Positions 56,001 through 64,000 of a stretch of DNA of 64,000 nt are shown one piece after another (within the stretch, counting starts at the first letter, position 1; every line of letters begins with the position of its first letter). A program made the position numbers and the translations under genes. This stretch comes from Echinococcus granulosus. Lineage: Eukaryota; Platyhelminthes; Cestoda; Cyclophyllidea; Taeniidae. The DNA lies in NCBI RefSeq assembly GCF_000524195.1, contig NW_020170415.1:314479-378478 (forward strand), in the 5' to 3' direction. The notes under the pieces are model-generated. The model saw only the letters and a list, made by a program, of their open reading frames with translations. It was not told where the DNA came from and did no database searches.

Positions 56001-59000
56001 TACGTAAAAGAGCCATAGAATGTCGCTACCTCGTTTACCTTATGACCCAATGCATCCTTCGAAGATCATCCGCTCCAAACTCGGGCAGTACTTATCCTAA
56101 AGCAGAGATTGTAAAAAGATTCACATGAGAAGCAAAATCTCTTAAATCTTTTCAGGTTGGCAGTCAGTGGGTAGGTTGGATTGCGCACCATAAGGACTAC
56201 GGTGTGTTCGTGGAGTTTCCTGGTGGGCTACGAGGTCTCGTGCCGACCCGGTACATCTCGGATCGTCGGGCATCGCACGATATCGCGTGGCCCCTGCTCC
56301 TGCCCCCCGGAGCCAGCGTGGAGGCCAAGGTGGTAGAGGTGAGCGCCTCGCAACAGCGCTTCCTTCTCTCTCTCCGCATGATGGATACCTACAGTTCCGC
56401 CGCGGAGCAGTATGTTGAAGGGGCGATTGCTCGTACCCACCGATATCTCGATGAATGCCGGTGGATATGCTCTCATGGTATGCGCTTTCTCCCTTACCTT
56501 AAGCGATTCCATATTGTTGAAATGGTGCGTTGAACTTTGTTGCGTCGTAGTTTGAAATTTATTTTTACTATTTGGTTATTGGAGGTGGGAAACTGGTTTC
56601 GTGTTTCGTTTCGAGGGATACTCATCTGTTAGCTTTAGGGCATTCAACGTGTCTTTACCAACTTTTCAACTGTTCCGTTTCGTGAAACCCCTGTTATCTT
56701 CCTTCTCATTTTTTTTGAGACCCTGTTGAGAATGAAAATTTGTTGTGCTGGTGGCGCATTTGAGTTTAATGAGATATTAACAAGTTTTGAAAAATAGCTG
56801 CTCAAACTCCTGGCGTTCTTGCTTTCTTGGAGTTTCTTTGGAAGAGTTCGCTGACATTTTTGTTACGCGACCTCTCGTTACCTCTCTCAACTTGCCTTCC
56901 CTTTCGCGACATATCCGCTGAGGCTAATTTTGCTTGGTTTACTTAGTGAAACCCATCTAGCTAGTTTCCATACCCTGGTAATTCATTTTAAACGGTCCGA
57001 TATCTCCGAAAGGTTAACGTTGTCAAATGCATCCTCCCTAATGCTTCCGTTAAATCTTCGCAAACTGTCACAATTTTTTGATTGTATGTTAAGGAAGACA
57101 AATTTGATTGAAACAAACCCAAATGTACACCTTAGACGGTGATAACGGCTTCTCGCTTTCGTTCGCTTGACCAGTTTTAAAAGCCATAATGGCAGCGGCG
57201 TAGTAATCTGACATGTTTCCAATTCCTCTTATTTGCCCCTAATTCATTTGGTTTCGTTGTTGCGATCGAGTGGTGTGAATAGTATATTAAACCTTTTTTT
57301 CCAAAAATTGCGACGCTCCTCTACAAATGTTTTAAATAACTCATACTCCATTTTCTACTGTTGCTAAAGTAGTAGCTGTTTAGTCAATCGTCACACATGC
57401 AAGATGTCACCGTGTCGTTTGCCGTTGACCACCGTCACCAATGAAATCCATCACTTGAAGCAGGCAATCTCACCAACTGACAATGAAGACTCCTCTTGGC
57501 ATCTAAGCTGCTGTTAACGATGTCAGCTCACGTGGCAATATCGTGCTTGTTTCATGCGAGGCAGTGGGCAGTCGGTCTTCTCACCTGCTGGCTTGAACTG
57601 AATGTCACAAGAATGCGTTCATTCCTTATGCCTCATTATAGCCTTGGATAATTATCTTCCAGTTAGCCACACCTAAATGTATCGAAAAATGGTTTTCTTT
57701 GTAATTGGTCCTGCACTCTTTTTGACTTTCTTAATCCCCAACTCAGCCGAGATTGGGGAGAATTGAGGGGCTTTGAATTCGTCTATTGTACTCCTTGTGA
57801 TCACGCAGTGTAGCGTTTTAGAACATATTACTTCAGCAGGCCGTCGTGACAGGCTTGTTGAGAGCTGAATGATTTTGTGAACGTGCCGTCTTCCAGTCAA
57901 GAAACATGACGACCTTATGTTCCGATCGTGGTTTTTTTAGCTGATTGCAAAGTGAGAGTTAACTCCAATCGTTCAATAGAGTACTTTCAACTAACCTCTA
58001 CCTCTTTGAGCTGTTGGAAGGGAAACATAATTCTAACCCTTAGCCGAATTTCGACGGTTGCAAATGCGTGTTTACCCACAAATTTCTGTCAGCTTATCAA
58101 ACTTTGCCACATTGTTATAGTATTTCAGAAAATGCTACTAACCACCTTTTCTCACAAGTACAACTTAAATCACTTTTAAATGGTTAAGACAGAATTTTTA
58201 GTCTCTTACTGTACTTGAGATTAGTCTTTTTTCACTACAAATACATTTAGAGTACGAAAGTAGGAGTTTTGTCCCCTCTTTCCGTGAATAAATGCATTTC
58301 TGAAGACTCACAAATATGCATTTAAATTAAACAGACCCCTTTGCGCAGTGTGGCGCTGTAGTGCTTGAAATACCACTGAAGTCTGAAAGCGGCCTTGTCA
58401 CGAGCCTACAGGCTGGAATGAGAGAATCTTAGGCATTATGCACAGAGCCATTTCAACCGCGAAAGACTGGAAAGACCACTTTGGTTAAATGCGCAATTAA
58501 AACAACTTTATCTTACAGTGAAGCACCTCAGTCGACTGGCACAATTCGCTCTGGGTGAGGTGGTACACCTACAGGTAGACGGTGTAACCGAGGAGGCTGT
58601 CACGGGCACAGTGGCCACAGCGGCAAATAGTGGTGGGGGTAGAGTGCCGGCTGTTGCTCTTCTTTTAAACACGGAGGAGGTGGAGTGCGTAGCAGGCGGT
58701 GTTTACCCCGCCGTCGTTACCCTTCCTAACCTTGAAGCCGGGTGTCTTGAAGTGGCCCTCCTCCCGTGGCTCCTGCGCGGCGTCAGACAGCGCGCTGGTG
58801 GACAATTTGCCGCTGATGCTATGCAGGTTCATCTATCTGTCCAAATATTTTAGCTTATTTTTCATGCAGTCACTTAGGAGCTGATTTCTAGCACTGTTAG
58901 TAAAAATTTCTAACTCTTTTTTTTGACGTAGAGGTTTTCTGATATTCGACAATGCTGAAGTCCGGTTTTATTTTGGTAAATTTCGGTCGCTCTATTAGTG

Positions 59001-62000
59001 AAGTTTCCTTCGGAACCCATCTCAGAATACTTGACTGCAGAAATTTTATTCTTGAGATTAATCGCAATTTAACATGCGAAATGTGAATATGCGTAACTGA
59101 GTAATTTTTTTAACTGCTGGTTTTGTAATTATTTTGGTGGTTGCGAAATTAGCTTATCTACGTTGTATTTAAAGTGTAAACAAAATTCCATAGTCATTAC
59201 GTCACTAAGCGATTGTTCGACAAGGCAGCCCCAGAGTCATTGGCCCGTAGTAAGAAGTTAGAGCAACAACAGAAATCCTGAAAAATATTAAGTTGGAGAT
59301 GAAGTAAAATGCCTACTTAGCTCATAACTTGTTGGAATCGCCTTGCAGCGAACCTTTTTTGTGATGGATTCCTACTACAATTAGTGCGATTAGATTTGAT
59401 GGAACTTGGAAGCGTCCCTCGAGCTACTTCAGTCACAGATTCCAGAATTGCGGCTAAATCGAAGAAGATAAATGTTATTTACGTTTTTGTCACTCACTGT
59501 TTTTACAGCATTGCAAATCCTGAAGCTTGTTACTAAAAGGCGGGATTAATGATCGGGGTCGAAATATCTGGTGTTTGTTCATCGCTATTACTTAGTAGTG
59601 GCGACATGTCAGGTATAGGCGTCCAATCTCGCTGATATAGGATAATACAGTTTCAAGAGCTTGGACTACATAGTGTTCAATAAATTCGGTAGCCTGATTG
59701 TGAAGTGATTAGGTCAACTGTGGTCACATAGTAAGCCATTCCTGTCTGCAAGTGGCTTTGCTGTCGAAAAAAATGGCCAGAAAGTAGTGCCGCAGAGATG
59801 CTAGAGCTTAATACCCCTGGCATGTAGACGAATTCGAAAATCCTTATGGTAAAGTGGCGCTCTGTTATGCTTCTCTGCTACAATCTGCCACTGTCCAATG
59901 TGTCTGCTTGCAGGTGCGTCTTGGCCAGAGCATCGACTCCAGCGTCGTCTCCTTAGGCAATGGGCGCGACGTGGTAGTGGTTGCCCTCAAACAACACGCA
60001 CTAGGTCATCTGGCGGTTGTGCCGACACGTCGGTTCTTCAACGACCTCATCGGGGGCAATGCCTGGGCCCTAGCTCAAGTCAACCGAGTCACTGTTCGTA
60101 GGTGCGTCTTCACTTTTCTTTTTTGTAAGGCTTTTTTAATCTTGGAGAGTGGCTTGACTCTGTAATTCGCTTGTCTGTCTTCTGTCGACTGTGCTTCATT
60201 CTACAAAGGGGTTTTCTAATTATATTGTTCGTTTTTCATTTTCTGCCCGATTCGGTGGTTGTAGCGATTGCTAATGGGTAGAAATATTTGCCATTATTCC
60301 GTGACTGAATTTTTTGTTACTGATTTTTTCTGATGATTAAATGTATTTTAGAGTGCCTTATCAATTTGTATGTAACACTATCTTGCTACTAGTCCTTCGG
60401 ATAAGAGCTATTAACTCTCATGGATTGCACTGGCCCTTTGGATTAAAATTAAAGTACCCACGAGTTTTAGAACATGCTTATTGTCAGTCTGCAGACTGAT
60501 TGAGGAACCGGTATAGATTGGTATGGGCATAATTGCATTTGATCAACTCGGTAGCAGACTCATGGGGAATTGAAAAGGCTCGCGCAGACAATTATACATT
60601 TAAAATATCATGTGACACCTTAGCGAGGTGGAATCTCACAAAGCAAACACCAGCAACAAGGCCTTCTTCGCAACCCTGTCAATCTACGACCCTCTGAAGG
60701 AAAAGCCAAGGACAAGAGCAGTGGGAGGAGCAGCGACGGAGATAGAAACCGTGTCACCATTGCCAGCGTCACTAGAACAGTTGACCACACCGGGCACCCG
60801 TCTACCCGAGGTTGTTTTCATTGGATTGAAGGGGCGCGCCGCTCTTTTCCGCCTTCCACACACACGGGGCTTACGGGAGATACGCTCACGCCTCATCTGC
60901 CGCCTCGTCGACCTCGTGCCAACAGGAAAGGCGGCGCGCAAATTTCTTCACTCCCCGCCTCCCTGTGGCACCGTCTTCCACAACGCCATTGTGGTCAATG
61001 CACCCTCCACCACGGCGTTGGAGGGAAAAGGTGGTGCCAGGCTGCCACTCTCCTGTCGTGTTGCGCGAATTTCCTTTGTCGGCAAGTCTCAGATGTGTTC
61101 CTCGCTTTGTACTCAGATTCTGTATATATGTGGGGAATAATGGTTTTCTTTGTCCGTAAATGGACGCTTCTTTATGAATGGAGGAATGTTATGTATGAGA
61201 TTGTCATTGCAATGGAAATTGATGATCGGTACGATTTTTATGTAAAGTTCTACGATGGTCGGCAGGCTACGCCTGTAATGTGCTTCGCTCCCTACGATAA
61301 TATATATAAGCTAAATAGTTGGGTGCAGTCAATCCTCTTTTATCACTCAAATCCTAGATGATGCGAATGTAGCGTAACTAAGAGTTAAAATGTGATGCAG
61401 GAAGCCCCATAATGTAACCCATTTTCTTCAAACGCTAGTCAGTTAAACAGGCAAAATATCGAGCGTATAATGTTTCTCCTCACAACGCCTTTCCACCATC
61501 CATTCAACAGAGAAGGATCCGGAATTGGGTGATCTGGTGTGCGCCATGTTCTTGGGCGTATCGAACATTAGCTGGCGCCTCCTTCTGTCCAATAACGCAC
61601 GTGGTTTACTCCACGTCTCCTGCATGTCCAAATCCCACACCACAGAGGCATCCAGTCCCCTCGCCACTCCCCCTTTGCAGTTTCCGCGCCGCCCCAAAAA
61701 CGGTGTCTGGCTCACGTGCCGCATCATCGACGTGGCGCACGAACAGACAACAGTAGCGGAGGCAGCGGATGAAAGTAGAGATGACGAGGCGGAAGTGAAG
61801 GCAGAAGGCAAGATTGGGCCTCAAATCGCTGAAGGAGACGAAATTGTGCCGGTTGGGGACGATGAAGATGCACCTTCCAAGGCACCTCTGAAGGTCTTTT
61901 ATGTCTCCACTGAGACCTCTGATTTGTAAGTGTCGTTTTCAGATTTGACTCTATTTTCTAGGTCTGTCTGCTTATTAACTCCCCACTTTCTCCTTTCTCT

Positions 62001-62499
62001 GTGTAGACGCAAGTGGAATCCTGAGAAGTACCAGGACCTGGATTTGGCGTTGGACATACCGATGTTCGGATTTATCAAGCGTCGATTCAAGAAGTTCCTA
62101 GTTGTCAGGTTGGGTGTGAATTTTTTTGTATCTTCACTATTTGTTCTGATTAAATTTGTTGTGTGTTAGGACAAAGCCATTTAGTGCATTTTGGATTTCA
62201 CGCCGTTGAAGGCGTTTGACCGGTGCCGTTGTCTAGTTTACTCTCTTTGTAGATTTCTATCAACATTTGTTAATATGTCACCTTTGTCGAATAAATTTTA
62301 AGCGTGTTGCTCCTAAGATAGACAGTAGACATTCATTTTCTTTCTGTGCACTTTTTGAAAATAAATCTCAAAATAGGCTAATATTCTTGGACTACTTTTG
62401 TAGCCTCAACTACAAGACCGATGCAGTTGTACCTTACTCCGCTGCCTTCCTGAAATCCAACCAACGAGTAGGCTCGATAGTTCAAATAATCCTCACATC
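53033..62499 (+). CDS. PDCD11: RRP5/PDCD11 ribosome biogenesis factor, 5' part
   Basis: RRP5 is a nucleolar protein with a row of S1 RNA-binding domains and C-terminal HAT repeats, needed for processing of both small- and large-subunit pre-rRNA. Exons: 53033-53191, 53230-53515, 53550-53659, 53691-53864, 53934-54152, 54191-54318, 54355-54415, 54457-54603, 54681-55058, 55112-55531, 56156-56477, 58519-58826, 59914-60101, 60624-61081, 61511-61925, 62007-62108 and 62404-62499. All are in phase, giving about 1323 residues with the frame still open. Matching blocks, in PDCD11 order, include VLELSLNPSRVNQ, SSIEDNGYIIDAGIHGLSVFLPF, IRGIIPFMHLSDAPIKNPQ and YGVFVEFPGGLRGLVPTRYISD. The intron after 61081 begins with GC. 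The true start may lie in an upstream exon, because animal RRP5 has an extra N-terminal tail. The remaining S1 domains and the HAT repeats lie beyond the window. Confidence 0.93.
56478..58518 (+). other. RRP5 intron 11
   Basis: The longest intron of RRP5 inside the window (gtatgc to cttacag, phase 1). No exon-like or repetitive segment is obvious. Confidence 0.8.
58827..59913 (+). other. RRP5 intron 12
   Basis: A phase 0 intron from gttcat to gcttgcag. It contains no recognisable coding segment. Confidence 0.8.
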
Positions 62500-64000
62500 G
62501 TAAGTTTCACTTTTTCCCATGAAATACCTTCTAATGGGGAGCATTACTTTATTTAGTGACCTCCAAATCTTCAGCAAAACAACCCTCCTCAGTTTTTGCC
62601 TATCTATAGTGAAAACGCAGATTTTACAAAAAAAACTAAAGCAAGTGCTCATTCACAATAATTACTCCTGACTACAAAATGACCTCTGTTATAGTTGACT
62701 GCGATAGTCACTGACTTATGTAATAAAGATTTTGTGATTGCTGTATTAGTAAAGTTAAAAAGTACGTCCGTTTTGCAAAGAACGTACATTCAAGAGGTGT
62801 GGCATCGCTGACATGTCACTCCACGACCTTGTTCCAACAGAAAAAGCAAACATGCTCGCGCGCTTTTTCAAATGAGAATTAGGTGAAAGTAGAAAGCTAT
62901 TTTCTTAAGGCAATCAATGTTGCCGTGTGCGTACACCTTCCCCAGCGCAGTACCAATCGGCAAATTCCCCTTCCCCTTAGACGTTTTGTCTCCACAAGGC
63001 AAGAATGTACCTAGTCATACCCACCTCCGCTACAGTCTCGCCATTGCCCCCATCTCCATTGTCTAGTCTATTTTCCACATGATTTCGCAACCATGTAATA
63101 CCAGAAAGGGCCGACACTCACTTGGTGTGTGGGGCATCCTCATTGGGTAGGATGCAAGGGGATGAGGAGAGGGTGACTGAGCATGAGGCAATACCACTTT
63201 CTCACTCCCCCATCTATCCGCACTCAGGTGATTTTGGGTGGGGCTAAAGTGATGAGTGCATTAGAAGTGTGGGTTGGGTGGTCAATTGCTTGCTGGTTTG
63301 CCTAACGAACGTTGCAATACAAAGCCGTGCCTCATCACAAGCCCTGTAGTCGGTAAGACTTCTAACTATCCAAGGCGCAAGACGCGTTGTTATGCTGCAC
63401 GTGAAAGGGGTGCGGAGCAACTTGGCGGTTCTTCAAGCCTGTTGCATGTCATCTGCTGTTGGGGTGCATGCATGAAACTCGCCTGCCCCTTAGCTGCCCC
63501 TCTTTGCCCTCTCCACTTGATGTAGGTTTAAACCAAGCGTTTCACCAGCATTCACGCTAACCGTGATCGGAAGTAGCAAGTGACGCGTAAATCTCGAGGT
63601 CATTCGACCACCATCAACACGTCGTGTCTCGTCAACGTGACTTTGTCTACCTTGAAGTGATTCACCTTCAGAGGCGCACTTTTTGAACCACTTTTGAGGA
63701 GCATGTTTTGCCACCGCGCCTTCTGCAAACACCGTTGCACAAACCTGGATGAGAAGCGAACTCTTGCAGCGGAGGAATCGGGTTACACGCTAGTTGTTAA
63801 GCAGAGCAGCTGCAATGACATGCACTAGGTTCGGTTGACACCCAATGGTAGAAGAGGAGGTTCAAGGCGAGGGAACAGTGGTGGAGGGAGGAATGAGGGT
63901 TACTGCCAGACTGATGCATCTGTTTGTGTTTTGTGATGCGTGCATGAAACAGTCGTGCGCATTTGACGAATCCACACTACAGATTACAAGAAGTCATCCA
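62500..64000 (+). other. RRP5 intron continuing to the window edge
   Basis: The exon ending at 62499 is followed by a gtaagt donor in phase 2. I found no later segment resembling the next S1 domain, so the rest of the window is probably intron, and the gene continues to the right. Confidence 0.65.

Noticed and set aside
55745..56128. 127-codon open frame inside an RRP5 intron
   Set aside because: It lies between two phase 0 exons that join into a continuous S1 region, and it has no domain of its own.

Overview
The window is animal nuclear DNA, most likely from a parasitic flatworm and probably a tapeworm. Its genes are split into many exons. Several introns are only 31-48 bases long while others run to thousands of bases, the encoded proteins are typically metazoan, and two 100-N assembly gaps are present (4106-4205 and 25505-25604). 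The tapeworm assignment is inferred from gene architecture and composition and is not proven. No bacterial, organellar or CRISPR features are visible.

Layout from left to right. (1) Positions 1-24434, + strand: the 3' part of a MAGI-type scaffold gene with large introns. Eight well-supported exons encode the last three PDZ domains and a proline-rich tail, and three candidate exons lie further upstream. The introns carry degenerate copies of two repeat families. (2) 25385-26951, +: a RIC3-type chaperone of nicotinic acetylcholine receptors, with its second coding part partly hidden by an N gap. (3) 29798-37172, +: a homeodomain-interacting protein kinase (HIPK), reconstructed in eight exons as 1512 residues with a long Gln/Ala/Pro/Ser-rich tail. 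(4) 39343-41723, +: METTL16, the U6 snRNA and mRNA N6-adenosine methyltransferase, six exons, 540 residues. (5) 43992-52099, - strand: AGBL5/CCP5, a tubulin deglutamylase, about eleven exons, convergent with METTL16. (6) 53033 to beyond the right edge, +: RRP5/PDCD11, a multi-S1-domain ribosome biogenesis factor, with seventeen exons present and the C-terminal part outside the window. AGBL5 and RRP5 are divergent and share an upstream region of about 0.9 kb.

Exon borders were chosen by matching the expected protein family, by GT/GC-AG splice signals, and by requiring phase continuity. For HIPK, METTL16 and RRP5 every junction listed keeps the reading frame. For MAGI every junction among the eight confident exons does so. 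AGBL5 has two unresolved junctions, at exons 3-4 and 5-6. The six genes share no single pathway: they cover junction or synaptic scaffolding, receptor assembly, kinase signalling, RNA modification, tubulin modification and ribosome assembly, as expected of an ordinary eukaryotic gene neighbourhood.

The least explained material is a family of about 0.8-0.9 kb non-coding repeats in MAGI introns, with shorter copies of its left end elsewhere, including the AGBL5-RRP5 intergenic region. I did not see an obviously new gene system. The most useful leads are that repeat family, the 31-base introns, two GC-AG introns, and splice-site features that could create isoforms.
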